Origin: Candidatus Schekmanbacteria bacterium
Lineage (GTDB): Bacteria; CSSED10-310; JACPHN01
Direction: 5' to 3'
DNA: 54,629 bases
Assembly (NCBI GenBank): GCA_016188575.1
Contig: JACPHN010000047.1
Coordinates: 1-54,629 of the forward strand
Positions within the stretch are counted from its first letter, which is position 1. Every line of letters starts with the position of its first letter. A program made the position numbers and the translations under genes. The notes beneath the pieces were generated by a model. That model did not search any database. It was not told the origin of the DNA and saw only the letters and a list, made by a program, of their open reading frames with translations. This document shows positions 1-9,680 of the stretch, one piece after another.

Positions 1-54
1 CTTTTGGGTTGTGAGAGAAATAAACCACCGTAGCCCGCCGATGTCAGCACCGCG

Positions 55-88
55 CAGGCGTAGGGCTCCTCAGGAGACTCTACGCCTG
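55..88. repeat. Strong hairpin downstream of the truncated narK1
   Basis: Perfect 9-bp arms CAGGCGTAG (55-63) and CTACGCCTG (80-88) enclose a second short CTCCT/AGGAG complement. There is no T-run on either side, so a classical rho-independent terminator is unlikely. It sits just beyond the premature end of narK1, so it may belong to the sequence that replaced the rest of that gene. Confidence 0.5.
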
Positions 89-111
89 GTTTCGCGTGCA
101 CTTTCCGTCAC

Positions 112-534
112 TCACAGCGACCTGGTTGCGCATCTCGTGGGCACTGCGAGGCCCAAACCAATACACGGAATGATCTTGAGTAGGTTGGCGACCCCGATTA
201 CCAGCCGGCTTCCGAAGATGGGAATCGCAAAGCTATGCACGATGCGCAACGTGCCGCCGGCAAGCCCCGGCATCGCCGCGAGCCAGAAAAGCTCCTTCGT
301 GTCGAAATCGAAACCCACCGCGGGCAAACGAACCACCAGCACACTCATCACAAACCAGGTTGCAAAAGAAAATACGAGACTGGTGGTAGTAAGGGACAGG
401 GTCCTCCACGCGATCTTGCTGCCAGTTTGGCGCCAAAAAGTGGGATTCTCCGGTTCCCAATTTGGGAGCCATCCACCCGGCCCGTCAGACGTCCGCGCCA
501 GACGCGTAGAACCAGTCGCCAGTGTCGTCTTCAT
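112..534 (-). pseudogene. Truncated NarK1-type nitrate/nitrite transporter (N-terminal 140 aa)
   Basis: The start codon overlaps the stop of the upstream narK in an ATGA (531-534), so the two were built to be translated together. The product matches the N-terminus of the NarK1 subtype of MFS nitrate transporters: a PENPTFW entry motif, a first membrane segment (SFATWFVMSVLVV), and the LFWLAAMPGLAGGTLRIV signature of the second. NarK proteins have about 12 membrane segments and 430-500 residues; this reading frame stops at residue 140 after about three. Neither other minus-strand frame resumes NarK sequence in the remaining 111 bases. It is probably non-functional; the remainder could lie left of the window beyond an insertion. 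Confidence 0.75.
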
Positions 535-2039
535 ACCGCTATTCCTTGCGCCTCGAAAATCTGACAAGCGCGCGGGTCTAACCTTGCCTCCAGCCGCCGA
601 ACGGTGCGCATCAGCCACAGCAGACACACCACGGACAGGACGAATATGAACATCCAGCAGCTCGTCCACAGCCCCGTAGCATCCAGCAGATAGCCAAATG
701 TGATCGGACCGAAAAAGCCGCCGAGCCCGCCGATTACTCCGACCATGCCGCCGACAACTCCGACCTGCTCGGGGAAGTAGTCGGGGATGTACTTGTATAC
801 AGCCGCCATCCCAATCCCCCAGATGGCTCCCAGCAGCAGCACCAGGACTGCGAAGATCCAGATATTTGCCTGAAAGAAAATCCGCGTGATTCCCTTTGCC
901 AGAAGCTCGCGCCTTTGCACGGTCTGTCCAGCAATCACAGCGGGCTCCTGCCAGGCTTCCTTGGTGGGGAGGACGAGCAGCTCGGAATCGAGGTCCGCGA
1001 AGGTCGTGGGCTTTTTCGCCAGCGCGTAGGTATCATTGCCCACCGTGATGCTGTCCGCGGACACCGCCGTGACCATGCCGGGGCGCGTAGCTGAAATACC
1101 CCTGCCTGGCGAGAGCACTTCCATTTTCGGAATGGCCACGGCAAGGCTGATCAGGCATGAGGCACTGAGCACCCAGTACATGATCCGGCGGGCGCCCCAC
1201 TTGTCCGCCATCCACCCACCCATGGCGCGGATTACCCCGGACGGAAAGCTGAAGATCGCGGCAAAGGTGCCGGCAGTGACCAGCGGCACGTAGTAGACGT
1301 TCACGAAGTACGGAACCAGCCACTGTGAGAATGCAACGAAGCAACCAAAGACCAGGAAATAGTAGAGCCCGAACCGCCATACGCGAACGCTGCGAAGCGG
1401 CATTAGTGCCTGTCGCAGCGTCCTCGCAGAGCTCGCCGGCCTGCGGTTCTCCGTCAGGACGAAGAACGTCAGCCCCATGATTACCAGCATCGCGGCGTAC
1501 ACCTTCGGTAACAGCCTCCAGCCGTCGAGGTTCGCGCCGCCGCCGATAAACGCGCCAAGCAGGGTCGGCGCCACCAGCGTGGTAAGGGCCGCACCGGCAT
1601 TGCCCGCGCCGAAAATCCCCAGCGCCGTTCCCTGATTGCTCCTGGGGTACCAGACCGACGTGAACGCGATGCCGATGGAAAAGCTGGTTCCCGCCAATCC
1701 GAACCCAAAGCTATACAGCGCGAAGGTCAGCAAGCTGTCGGCATGGGAAAGCAAGTACATCGGCACGGCGCAGAGCAACAGCAGCGCGGTGAAGACCGAC
1801 CTCCCACCGTATTTGTCGGTGAGGATTCCCGCAGGCAAGCGAAAAATCGAGCCGGACAACACCGGGATCCCCATCAGCCAGCCGATCTCGACTGGTCCCC
1901 ATTTGAATACCTCATTGGCCGCCAGAAAAGTCACCAAGACCCCGTTGAGCATCCAGGCGGAAAAGCAGACCGTGAACGCGAGTGTATTCGCAATCAAGAC
2001 CCTATGGGAGGTCCACGTCGCTGTCTCTTTCATGCTCAT
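531..2039 (-). CDS. narK: NarK-family nitrate/nitrite transporter (MFS)
   Basis: A 502-aa polytopic MFS protein, the last complete gene of the nar operon, 9 bp downstream of narI. Conserved MFS features include a GILTDKYGGR loop between segments 2 and 3, the NarK-type FSIGIAFTSVWYP and GIFGAGNAG stretches in the N-half, and GGMVGVIGGLGGFFGP in the C-half. A hydrophilic insertion at about residues 310-385 (rich in T, V, A and K) lengthens the central region beyond a minimal MFS protein. By family and context it imports nitrate and/or exports nitrite across the inner membrane for the cytoplasmic NarGHI. Which direction it favours cannot be read from sequence. Confidence 0.92.
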   Translation of the reverse strand: MSMKETATWTSHRVLIANTLAFTVCFSAWMLNGVLVTFLAANEVFKWGPVEIGWLMGIPVLSGSIFRLPAGILTDKYGGRSVFTALLLLCAVPMYLLSHADSLLTFALYSFGFGLAGTSFSIGIAFTSVWYPRSNQGTALGIFGAGNAGAALTTLVAPTLLGAFIGGGANLDGWRLLPKVYAAMLVIMGLTFFVLTENRRPASSARTLRQALMPLRSVRVWRFGLYYFLVFGCFVAFSQWLVPYFVNVYYVPLVTAGTFAAIFSFPSGVIRAMGGWMADKWGARRIMYWVLSASCLISLAVAIPKMEVLSPGRGISATRPGMVTAVSADSITVGNDTYALAKKPTTFADLDSELLVLPTKEAWQEPAVIAGQTVQRRELLAKGITRIFFQANIWIFAVLVLLLGAIWGIGMAAVYKYIPDYFPEQVGVVGGMVGVIGGLGGFFGPITFGYLLDATGLWTSCWMFIFVLSVVCLLWLMRTVRRLEARLDPRACQIFEAQGIAV

Positions 2040-2048
2040 GCGCTCTTG

Positions 2049-2780
2049 TCAGTTGTTTTTTGGTCTCATTTCGCTCCACGGCGTCTCCGGGTTTCGTATC
2101 GCGGCGCGATCCCAGTTCCAAATCACGCGCTGATACGGCCGAGCGAGGTAATGAAGGGGTGCCACGAGCATGTGGACAAGTCTGGTTTGTGGGAAAATGG
2201 CGATGAGTAGCCACGCACCGATGATGTGAAGCTGAATCACCAGCGGCATGGCGCTGACAGCCGTGATGTTCGGGTCAAACGTGAACAGCGACATGAGATA
2301 AGGAGAGAGGTCGGCCGCGAACCACGATGAGCCCCAGCGGTAGCCAAGGGCAATCCACAGCCCGAGCACGACTTGCGCCAGGAGGAGCAACTCGAGAGCG
2401 ACATCCATTCGCGTCGTCACCATCTTGACGCGGGGGTTTGTGAATCTCCTCACCAGCAACGCAACCAGACCCACGAAGGTGCTCAGGCCGAAGGTGAATG
2501 CGGTGACTTCCAGCACGATCAAGCGCACCGGGCTGCTATTCCAGAGCAACGTGCCACCCGGCAAGAGAAAAGCGATCAGGTGCCCAAGGAGCACCACGAG
2601 GATACCAAAGTGGAAGGGAACGGCTCCCCAGAACAGCGCCCGACCTTCCAGGAACTGCGACGACAGCGAAGACACCTTGAATCCGGTGTTGCGGTAGCGC
2701 TGCACGGTGCCCACCAAGAAAAGAAGTATCGCGGCGTACGGAAGCCCAACGAAGAGAAAGAGATGCGGTAGGCTCATCAT
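2049..2780 (-). CDS. narI: Respiratory nitrate reductase gamma subunit (cytochrome b)
   Basis: A 243-aa membrane diheme cytochrome b that oxidises quinol and passes electrons to NarH. Five hydrophobic segments are visible. The expected axial histidines occur with the spacing of the E. coli protein: H57 and H67 (10 apart) and H185 and H203 (18 apart). The length (about 225-245 in the family) and the place after narJ fit. The gene begins with tandem ATG codons, 5 bp after narJ. Confidence 0.95.
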   Translation of the reverse strand: MMSLPHLFLFVGLPYAAILLFLVGTVQRYRNTGFKVSSLSSQFLEGRALFWGAVPFHFGILVVLLGHLIAFLLPGGTLLWNSSPVRLIVLEVTAFTFGLSTFVGLVALLVRRFTNPRVKMVTTRMDVALELLLLAQVVLGLWIALGYRWGSSWFAADLSPYLMSLFTFDPNITAVSAMPLVIQLHIIGAWLLIAIFPQTRLVHMLVAPLHYLARPYQRVIWNWDRAAIRNPETPWSEMRPKNN

Positions 2781-2785
2781 ATACC

Positions 2786-3472
2786 TCAGCTAGAGTTGGC
2801 GTCGCAGGGACGGCGATCCTCGATCTCCATCTCGGCATCGAGTGCACTCGCCACACGGGTTGGCGGCGCTATCGGCGGGCTGGCCGGCAGCGCGAAGTCG
2901 ATCCGCAGCACCTCGAGCAGCGCCTCCAGGGCGTGGCGGTAGGCGGTGCGCCGTTCCCCTGCGGCGGTGTCAATCAACGTCTTGTGGTGCTTCTTGTAGA
3001 GCTCGTCCTTCGCGGTCAGGCGCTTCTCCTCGAAGTCGAGCATCATCTCGCGCACAGCCGGTGCGAGGAGCACGCGCACGAGCTCTTCGCGTAGGGCATG
3101 GTCAGCCATCTTTGACAGCAGGCGAAGCACGTTGGTGAGGTGGTCGGCGAGCTCCTCGCCGCACTCGATTCCGGCGCGCTTGTGCTCGGCGCTCAGGTTG
3201 GCAAGCAGGGCGCCGCGCTTGTAGTCCTCGCCGAAGAGCGCGTAGCCGATATCGAGCGAGGTAATTGCCTGCACGTCGAAAGTGCGGGTATGCAGCTCTT
3301 GCAGCGCCAGATGGTCGTCTGGCGGTAGCAGGTCGCGAAATCTTTGGAGCAGCGCGGCGGCCACGGGGTAGTGCTCCCGGCAGGCCGCAGCCGCGCCGGT
3401 GACATCAGTCGCATACGCCGCGCCGGGCTGGGCAAACAGCCTGGCGAGGAGCTCATAGTCAGCCATGGGCAT
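2786..3472 (-). CDS. narJ: Nitrate reductase molybdenum-cofactor assembly chaperone
   Basis: A 228-aa all-helical TorD/DmsD-family chaperone. It binds apo-NarG and delays membrane docking with NarI until the Mo-bis-MGD cofactor is inserted. The open frame extends upstream into narH, but a GAGG eight bases before the ATG at 3472 (MPMADYELL) supports that start, which lies 1 bp beyond the narH stop. Family-like stretches are the N-terminal YELLARLFAQPG and the central FDVQAITSLDIGYALFGEDYKR, which resembles the conserved NarJ YtQTYE/F..YV region only loosely. Position between narH and narI is diagnostic. Confidence 0.9.
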   Translation of the reverse strand: MPMADYELLARLFAQPGAAYATDVTGAAAACREHYPVAAALLQRFRDLLPPDDHLALQELHTRTFDVQAITSLDIGYALFGEDYKRGALLANLSAEHKRAGIECGEELADHLTNVLRLLSKMADHALREELVRVLLAPAVREMMLDFEEKRLTAKDELYKKHHKTLIDTAAGERRTAYRHALEALLEVLRIDFALPASPPIAPPTRVASALDAEMEIEDRRPCDANSS

Positions 3473-3473
3473 T

Positions 3474-5027
3474 TCACAATCCTCGCGCAGGCCGTTCGCG
3501 GAAGCCAAAGCCGGTCGATCCCCTCGCGTCGCCCGTGAATTCCAACATCTCCAGGGCTTGCTCGCGATGGGCGGGCGGAATCACGAAACGCTCGTTGAAC
3601 TTCGCAAGAGCGGTCAGGCGAAAGATTGCCTCCGCGGTTTCCTGCGTCAGACCCGTGTCGGCAAGGACCTTGGTCATTATCTCCTCGGAAACGTCCCCCA
3701 CCGTCTTGAAGCGGCGAAAGATCCGCACGGCCATCAGCTTCTTGAGGCGCGCGGCGACGGCGCCGGTGTCTCCAGCGCTGAACAGGCTCGCCAGATACTG
3801 CAGCGGAAACCGGACCTGCTCCACAGTTCCCCACAGCTCCTCGGTACTGGTGTCGTACAGCCAGTTGTCCGGCCAGACCTTGGAAATTTCGTTCAGGCTC
3901 TTCTTTTTTTGTTCGTCGGCGACCTCCCGAACGGACGCCACGACAGGGAGCAACGGTGGCACGTAGAACAGCATGGGGAGCGTTCTGAACTCTGGGTGCA
4001 GAGGCAACGCCAGACGCCACTCCTTGACGAACCTGTACGTTGGCGAGTCCTGTGCCGCTTTGATCGTCGAGTCGGGAACCCCGTTTTTCTGTGCTGCCGC
4101 GATCACTTCTTCGTCGAACGGGTCCACCAGCATGTCGAGGTGCCGCGCCACGAGATCCGCGTCGGCGGCGGAAGCAGCGGCTTGGATTCGCTCGGCGTCG
4201 TAGAGCAGCACACCGATGTATCGGATACGGCCAACGCAGGAGTGCATACAGGCCGGGGCAAGACCTGCCTCCAGGCGCGGGTAGCACAGTATGCACTTCT
4301 CTGATTTTCCTGTGTACCAGTTGTAGTACGCCTTCTTGTACGGACAGGCCGTTACACACATGCGCCAGGCGCGGCATACTTTCTGATTGATCAAAACAAT
4401 GCCGTCCTCGCCTCGTTTGTAGATTGCCCCTGATGGGCACGACGCGACACAACCCGGATTGAGGCAGTGGTTACAAATCCTGGGAAGGTAGAAAAACGCC
4501 ATGCGCTCGAGCTGGAACATGGCTTCCCGCTCAGCCGGAGAAAGCTTCTCCAGATTCGGGTCGTTGCGGGCGTAATCGGGTGTGCCGCCGAGATCGTCAT
4601 CCCAGTTCGGACCCATTTTCACGTCGATCGGCTCGCCGGTGATGAGGGAAACGGGACGCGCGGTTGGCTGGTCGTCTCCGGCAGGCGCTTCGACCAAGTT
4701 GAGGTAGTCATAGGTGAAGGGTTCGTAATAGTCCTCCACGGTTGGAAAGTTTGGGTTGTGAAAAATGTTTATCAACCCTTTCTTCTTTCCAGCTCCCTTC
4801 AACTGGATGCCACCGTTAGTGTCTCTTTGCCAGCCGCCTTTGTATATTTCCTGGTCCTCCCATCTTCCAGGATAGCCGGTACCGGGTTTTGTCTCTACAT
4901 TATTCCACCACTGGTACTCTGCCCCTTTGCGGTCAGTCCAAATGTTCTTGCATGCCACAGAGCATGTATGGCATCCAATACACTTGTCAAGATGAAAGAC
5001 CATCGAGATCTGCGCTCTGATATCCAT
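3474..5027 (-). CDS. narH: Respiratory nitrate reductase beta subunit (Fe-S)
   Basis: A 517-aa iron-sulfur electron-transfer subunit. Four cysteine clusters follow the family pattern: CIGCHTCSVAC starting at C16, CNHCLNPGCVASCP, CRAWRMCVTACP (Trp replaces one Cys, the mark of the 3Fe-4S cluster), and CILCYPRLEAGLAPAC. The start was chosen at the ATG after AGAGGGACGAAGAG, 14 bp past the narG stop, instead of an upstream in-frame codon inside narG. It works on the cytoplasmic face, linking NarI haems to the NarG FS0 cluster. Confidence 0.95.
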   Translation of the reverse strand: MDIRAQISMVFHLDKCIGCHTCSVACKNIWTDRKGAEYQWWNNVETKPGTGYPGRWEDQEIYKGGWQRDTNGGIQLKGAGKKKGLINIFHNPNFPTVEDYYEPFTYDYLNLVEAPAGDDQPTARPVSLITGEPIDVKMGPNWDDDLGGTPDYARNDPNLEKLSPAEREAMFQLERMAFFYLPRICNHCLNPGCVASCPSGAIYKRGEDGIVLINQKVCRAWRMCVTACPYKKAYYNWYTGKSEKCILCYPRLEAGLAPACMHSCVGRIRYIGVLLYDAERIQAAASAADADLVARHLDMLVDPFDEEVIAAAQKNGVPDSTIKAAQDSPTYRFVKEWRLALPLHPEFRTLPMLFYVPPLLPVVASVREVADEQKKKSLNEISKVWPDNWLYDTSTEELWGTVEQVRFPLQYLASLFSAGDTGAVAARLKKLMAVRIFRRFKTVGDVSEEIMTKVLADTGLTQETAEAIFRLTALAKFNERFVIPPAHREQALEMLEFTGDARGSTGFGFRERPARGL

Positions 5028-5041
5028 CTCTTCGTCCCTCT

Positions 5042-8000
5042 CTAGAAAATGACCGTGGTCATTCTCTTGACGATAACGTGAGTATCCCGCTGCGGCGCGA
5101 TGGGGCCCCAATAGTTGAAGTGATAGCTAAACTGTCCGTAGCCGCCGCTCAGGAAATTGGGCTTGAGGTGGATGCGCGTGAAGCTGTTGTGGCCGCCGGC
5201 TCGCCGGTTGCCGCGGACCTGCGACTTGGGGATGCCGACGGTGCGCTCGGGCACGTGGTAGACGATGCACACGCCCTTGGGGATGCGCGAGCTCACACAG
5301 GCGCGAGTGCAGTACACGCCATGATCGTTATAGACCTCGACCCAGTCATTGTCCTGGATACCGAGCGCTGCCGCATCAGCCTCGCTCAACCAGCAGGGCT
5401 CGCAGCCTCGTGAGAGTGTCAACATGCGATGGTTTTCCATGTACGTGGAATGGATGTGCCACTTGCCGTGCGGGGTCAGGCAGTTGAGCGCCAGAGCGTC
5501 GCCGCTCTTGAGCGTTTCTTTCAAGTCCCCGTAGGCCGCCGGCTTTGGCGACGGCTTGTACGTGGGCAGATTTTCTCCGTACGCGAGGTACATCTCATGA
5601 TCAAGATAGAAATGCTGCCGCCCCGTAAGCGTCCGCCATGGTACCAGTCGCTCGTAGTTATAGGTGTAAGGCGCGTATGCTCTGCCGTTGTTCATCAGCC
5701 CGGACCAGAGCGGCGACGTGTTGTATCGCCGGGGTTGCGCTTGGAGCTCCGCATACGTCAAGCGCACATCCTCGCTGCCGGCGGCCAGGTCGACCAGCGG
5801 CAGGCCGGTTTTCTTCTCCATGTTTCGATAGGCGCGCGTAGTGAGCACGCCGTTTGTAAGTGTTGAGAGGTACAGCAAGACGTTTGCGGCATCGCTGTCT
5901 TCACGGAGGGACGGATAGACCTTCCCGCCAATGAGCTCCGTGGGGAAGTGATTGGAAGCGATCAGATGATCGTACTCCTCCGCGCAGGAGTACTGATTTC
6001 CATGCCCGCCGAGCCCCGTCTTGCGGATATTGTCGCCGAGGGCGATGTACTTTTCGTAGAGCAGCGTGTAGTCCCGCTCGACTACTGCCATCTTGTGCAT
6101 GGTCTTGCCGGGAATCGCCGGGCCGTCGCCGCGGTACCAGTCCTTGATTTGGGGCTGTGTAATCTCATCCGCTGTGTCGTGCGCCAGTGGCGTCGCGACG
6201 ATGTCCTTTTGCGGTTCCGCGAGATGCCTTCTGGCGCATTCGCTGGTGGCCTTGGCCAACAGCTTGAAGATTTCCCAGTCGGATTTGGATTCCCAAACCG
6301 GCGCGACCGCCTGCGATAACGGGTGAATGAAGGAGTGGAGGTCCGTGCTGTTGAGATCGGCCTTCTCGTACCAGGATGCAGACGGCAGGACGATGTCCGA
6401 ATAGAGCGCCGAAGAGTCCATGCGGAAATTGAGATCGACGACCAGATCCATCTTGCCGACGGGCGCGACGTCATGCCACTGCACCTCTTGGGGATGCTCG
6501 TCCGAGTCCTTGCCGATCGCGTTGGAATGCGTCCCCAGGTAGTGCCTCAGGGCGTACTCATGCCCCTTCATGCTTCCCATGATCGCGTTGCCGCGCCAGA
6601 TGTACCAGACGCGCGGGAAGTTTCGCGGGGCGTCGGGATCGCCGACGGCGTACTTGAGCTTCTTGCTCGTGAGCTGGTCGAGCGCGTACTGAACGATGTC
6701 TTCGGGGGTCTTCGCGCCTTTCTGCTCCGCCTCGCGTGAGAGTTGCAGCGGGTTCCGCTCGAACTGCGGGTAAAACGGCATCCAGCCCAGACGCACCGAC
6801 TGAAAGATCGTATCGGCAGTATGCTGCGCCGTGAGCTGATTTTTTGGGACCGCGTTGTAGCGTGAGAACTGTCCATCGTATCGGTACTGGCAGGTGTTGA
6901 TGTAGTGCCAGAGAGGCGCCTGTTGCAGCCGACTGGGTCCTTGCCAATCCTTGGCGAAGGCGATCGCGGCCCAGGAGTCGACGGGAGCGAGTTTCTCTTG
7001 CCCCACGTAGTGGTTGAGCCCGCCGCCATTTTTTCCAACGCAGCCCGTAAGCATCAGGGCCATGGCACCGGCGCGATACATCAGGTTGGCGTGGTACCAG
7101 TGGTTGATACCCGCGCCAATGATAATCATGCATTTCCCCTCGGTAACCGCCGCGGTGCTCGCCCACTCGCGCGCGAACTGAAGGACCGTCCTGGCGTCCA
7201 CTCCGGTGATGATTTCTTGCCACGCAGGGGTGTAGGCGGCAGTGGCATCCGTGTAGTCCCGCGGATAGTCGCCGCCGAGGCCACGGCCAACACCGTACTG
7301 GGCCATGATCAGGTCGTAGACCGTGGTTACCGGGATCTTCCCCGCGGTAGTCTCCAGATAGCGCACCGGGACGTGACGGATGGCTATCTTGTCGAGCCCG
7401 AGCTCGGTGAGCTCGGTCGGCAGAGTGGTGTCGCCCTGTCCGAGCAGGGTCAGCATGGGATCGTAGGGCGTGTTGTCGATCGCGTTCTCGAACAACATGT
7501 TCCAGTTGCCGGGGGTCTTGTCCCAGCGGTGACCGACGCTGCCCTTGGGCACCACGAGCTGCTGCGTCGTGCTGTCGATATTGACGAACTTCCAGTCGCC
7601 GTTGGCGAGCTCCTTCCAGGCCGCGATTTCGTTGGCGCGCACGAGCCGACCCGGGCGATAGTGATTTCCGTCCTTTTCCAGCCGCACGAGATAGGGGCTG
7701 TCCGTATATCGTTTCACGTACTCGACGAAGTAGGGCGTGGCCTTATCATGGTGAAACTCCTTGAGAATCACGTGCGATACAGCCATCCAGAAGGCACCGT
7801 CGCTTCCCGCGTGCAGGGGCACCCACTGGTCCGCGTACTTGCATACCTGGCTGAAGTCCGGCGAAAAAACCACCGCCTTCGTACCGTTGTGTCGTGCTTC
7901 CGCAAAGAAATGGCAGTCGGGCGTTCGCGTCATGTTCAGGCACGCGCCCATGTCGGCGATCATTTTCGCGTTGTACCAGTCGGCGCTCTCGCACACGTCG

Positions 8001-8659
8001 GTCTGCTCGCCCCAGATTTCCGGAAACGCCGTGGGCAGATCGCAATACCAATCATAAAAGCTCAGGTTGACTCCGCCAAAGAGCTGGAGAAATCGCGCAC
8101 CTGCGGCGTAGCTCAGCATGGACATGGCGGGGATCGGCGAGAAACCGAACACGCGATCGGGCCCATACTGCTTGGCAGTATGGATGTTTGCTGCCGCCAT
8201 GAGCTCGAGGGCGACAGCCCACGTGGTGCGCCGGAACCCGCCCTTGCCGCGGGCTTGTTGGTACGCGGCACGCTTCGCCGGGTCGCTTTGCAGATTCTGC
8301 CAGGCGACAACAGCGTCTCCTTTCGCGGCGGCCTTCTCCTTCTCGAAGGCGTCGAGAAGGGTTCCGCGGATCAGCGGGTATTTGATGCGCAGTGGGCTAT
8401 ACAAGTACCATGAATAGGATATCCCTCTTTGGCAACCCCGCGGCTCATACGGCGGCAGAGATTGTTCGAGCAACGGGTAATCCAGTTGCTGCGTTTCCCA
8501 GACAACAATGCCGTCCTTTACATGAATCTGCCAGGAGCAGCCGCCGGTACAATTTACGCCGTGAGTGCTCCTCACGATACGGTCGTGTTGAAAGCGGTTG
8601 CGGTAAAATTCTTCCCACTGTCGTGTCTGGGGTGAAATGATGTCTTGGATCCAGCTCAT
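5042..8659 (-). CDS. narG: Respiratory nitrate reductase alpha subunit (Mo-bis-MGD)
   Basis: A 1205-aa catalytic subunit that reduces nitrate to nitrite. The FS0 site is visible near the N-terminus: H33, C37, C41 and C76 in [10 protein letters not shown] and PRGCQRG; His as first ligand is typical of NarG. The Asp-ligand region reads [20 protein letters not shown], close to the E. coli motif. There is no twin-arginine signal (N-terminus [13 protein letters not shown]), so the active site should face the cytoplasm. The ATG at 8659 has GGAGAG eight bases upstream and was preferred to an earlier codon. Length is normal for the family. Confidence 0.97.
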   Translation of the reverse strand: MSWIQDIISPQTRQWEEFYRNRFQHDRIVRSTHGVNCTGGCSWQIHVKDGIVVWETQQLDYPLLEQSLPPYEPRGCQRGISYSWYLYSPLRIKYPLIRGTLLDAFEKEKAAAKGDAVVAWQNLQSDPAKRAAYQQARGKGGFRRTTWAVALELMAAANIHTAKQYGPDRVFGFSPIPAMSMLSYAAGARFLQLFGGVNLSFYDWYCDLPTAFPEIWGEQTDVCESADWYNAKMIADMGACLNMTRTPDCHFFAEARHNGTKAVVFSPDFSQVCKYADQWVPLHAGSDGAFWMAVSHVILKEFHHDKATPYFVEYVKRYTDSPYLVRLEKDGNHYRPGRLVRANEIAAWKELANGDWKFVNIDSTTQQLVVPKGSVGHRWDKTPGNWNMLFENAIDNTPYDPMLTLLGQGDTTLPTELTELGLDKIAIRHVPVRYLETTAGKIPVTTVYDLIMAQYGVGRGLGGDYPRDYTDATAAYTPAWQEIITGVDARTVLQFAREWASTAAVTEGKCMIIIGAGINHWYHANLMYRAGAMALMLTGCVGKNGGGLNHYVGQEKLAPVDSWAAIAFAKDWQGPSRLQQAPLWHYINTCQYRYDGQFSRYNAVPKNQLTAQHTADTIFQSVRLGWMPFYPQFERNPLQLSREAEQKGAKTPEDIVQYALDQLTSKKLKYAVGDPDAPRNFPRVWYIWRGNAIMGSMKGHEYALRHYLGTHSNAIGKDSDEHPQEVQWHDVAPVGKMDLVVDLNFRMDSSALYSDIVLPSASWYEKADLNSTDLHSFIHPLSQAVAPVWESKSDWEIFKLLAKATSECARRHLAEPQKDIVATPLAHDTADEITQPQIKDWYRGDGPAIPGKTMHKMAVVERDYTLLYEKYIALGDNIRKTGLGGHGNQYSCAEEYDHLIASNHFPTELIGGKVYPSLREDSDAANVLLYLSTLTNGVLTTRAYRNMEKKTGLPLVDLAAGSEDVRLTYAELQAQPRRYNTSPLWSGLMNNGRAYAPYTYNYERLVPWRTLTGRQHFYLDHEMYLAYGENLPTYKPSPKPAAYGDLKETLKSGDALALNCLTPHGKWHIHSTYMENHRMLTLSRGCEPCWLSEADAAALGIQDNDWVEVYNDHGVYCTRACVSSRIPKGVCIVYHVPERTVGIPKSQVRGNRRAGGHNSFTRIHLKPNFLSGGYGQFSYHFNYWGPIAPQRDTHVIVKRMTTVIF

Positions 8660-8722
8660 ACTTCTATCTCTCCAACTTCTTGCGGAAGGACTCGCTCTCG
8701 GCGTTGACGGTCCACCCAATGA

Positions 8723-9577
8723 TTACTGGGTTCGCACCTGGCGCGCGAAGATCGCATGATTGACGGGATGCACTTTGCGCCGGCGCCAGAAGAGTCCGTA
8801 TAAAGCCAGCAAGAAAACAAGGCCGGCAAGACCGCTCGTGAACAGCTTGAACCCATAATCGCGGGGTTTCTGAAACTGCTGGTGCTGATCAGCGTCCTGC
8901 AGGAAGGCGACGAGCGCAAAGATTTCGTCTTCGGTGAGCGGCCTGCTGGCGAAAGCCTGGTCCATCACCGGGAAAGGGGGCTTACCCAGGATCGCCTGAA
9001 CACCGGGCCCGCCCATTTGGCCGAACACCGTGGTGAGCTCCTTCGCGAGGATGCCGCCGCCAATCACGGCGTCGTTGTTGACGTGATGGCACGAGTTGCA
9101 GGCGGGTCCCCGGTTCGCGAAACGGAGCGTGCCCTGAAACAGCTCCAAGCCCTTGCGCACGTCCTCAGGTGTCGTGGTGCGCAGCGCGGCGGCGGCGGGC
9201 GGTTGGGCAGCGCCCCCGGCACCGCCGCGCTTGACGAATTCGAGGATCTCCCGGATCTCGCTGTCTGAGTACGGGAAGTCGGGCATGGCGACCTTGTGCT
9301 CGGCAAAAAGCGCAACGGCGACCGGGTCACCGCTCTCGACGAGGGCTTGCGAGGAGCGGATGAACTTGAGAAGCCATTCCGCGGGGCGCCGATCGTTCAC
9401 GCCGGCGAGGTCGGGACCCACGCGTTTGCCGCCGCCAATGGTGTGGCAGGCGGCGCACACCGAGCCAAAGGTCTCCGCGCCGGTAGCAGCTCCGGCGGGG
9501 GCAACCGGCGGCGACCAGACCGCGAACAGCGCGGCAAGCGCCGGAACCGTAAGACGCGCAAGAAGCAGCCTGCTCAT
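8723..9577 (-). CDS. Diheme cytochrome c at the head of the nar operon (NarC-like)
   Basis: A 284-aa protein with an N-terminal signal segment (residues 1-31), haem-binding motifs CAACH (41-45) and CNSCH (160-164), and candidate Met axial ligands at M99 and M215, so two monohaem cytochrome c folds in tandem. One C-terminal membrane anchor (about 244-262) is followed by Arg/Lys residues, placing the haems on the periplasmic side. It is the first gene of the operon, 63 bp before narG. In Thermus thermophilus a periplasmic diheme NarC is encoded at this position and is needed for enzyme assembly and electron supply; a similar role is inferred here. Alternatively it may belong to a separate cytochrome c branch. 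Confidence 0.85.
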   Translation of the reverse strand: MSRLLLARLTVPALAALFAVWSPPVAPAGAATGAETFGSVCAACHTIGGGKRVGPDLAGVNDRRPAEWLLKFIRSSQALVESGDPVAVALFAEHKVAMPDFPYSDSEIREILEFVKRGGAGGAAQPPAAAALRTTTPEDVRKGLELFQGTLRFANRGPACNSCHHVNNDAVIGGGILAKELTTVFGQMGGPGVQAILGKPPFPVMDQAFASRPLTEDEIFALVAFLQDADQHQQFQKPRDYGFKLFTSGLAGLVFLLALYGLFWRRRKVHPVNHAIFARQVRTQ

Positions 9578-9646
9578 GATAATCGACCCTCCGGGACGGC
9601 GTCGTAGGAAGTTTGGAAGTGAGCGGCAAGGGAAAAAACACGATGT

Positions 9647-9660
9647 TTGATCAGGATAGC
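9647..9660. promoter_or_regulatory. Candidate FNR/CRP-family operator upstream of the nar operon
   Basis: TTGAT-CAGG-ATAGC matches one perfect half of the FNR consensus (TTGAT-N4-ATCAA) and part of the other. Its centre is about 76 bp from the cytochrome start codon; activation from -41.5 would give a leader of about 35 nt. Only one half-site is good, so this is tentative. Confidence 0.3.
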
Positions 9661-9680
9661 GCGCGGCACTTACACCGCAC

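Noticed and set aside
6905-8413. 502-aa open frame on the plus strand
   Set aside because: Antisense to narG; no ribosome site and no domain.
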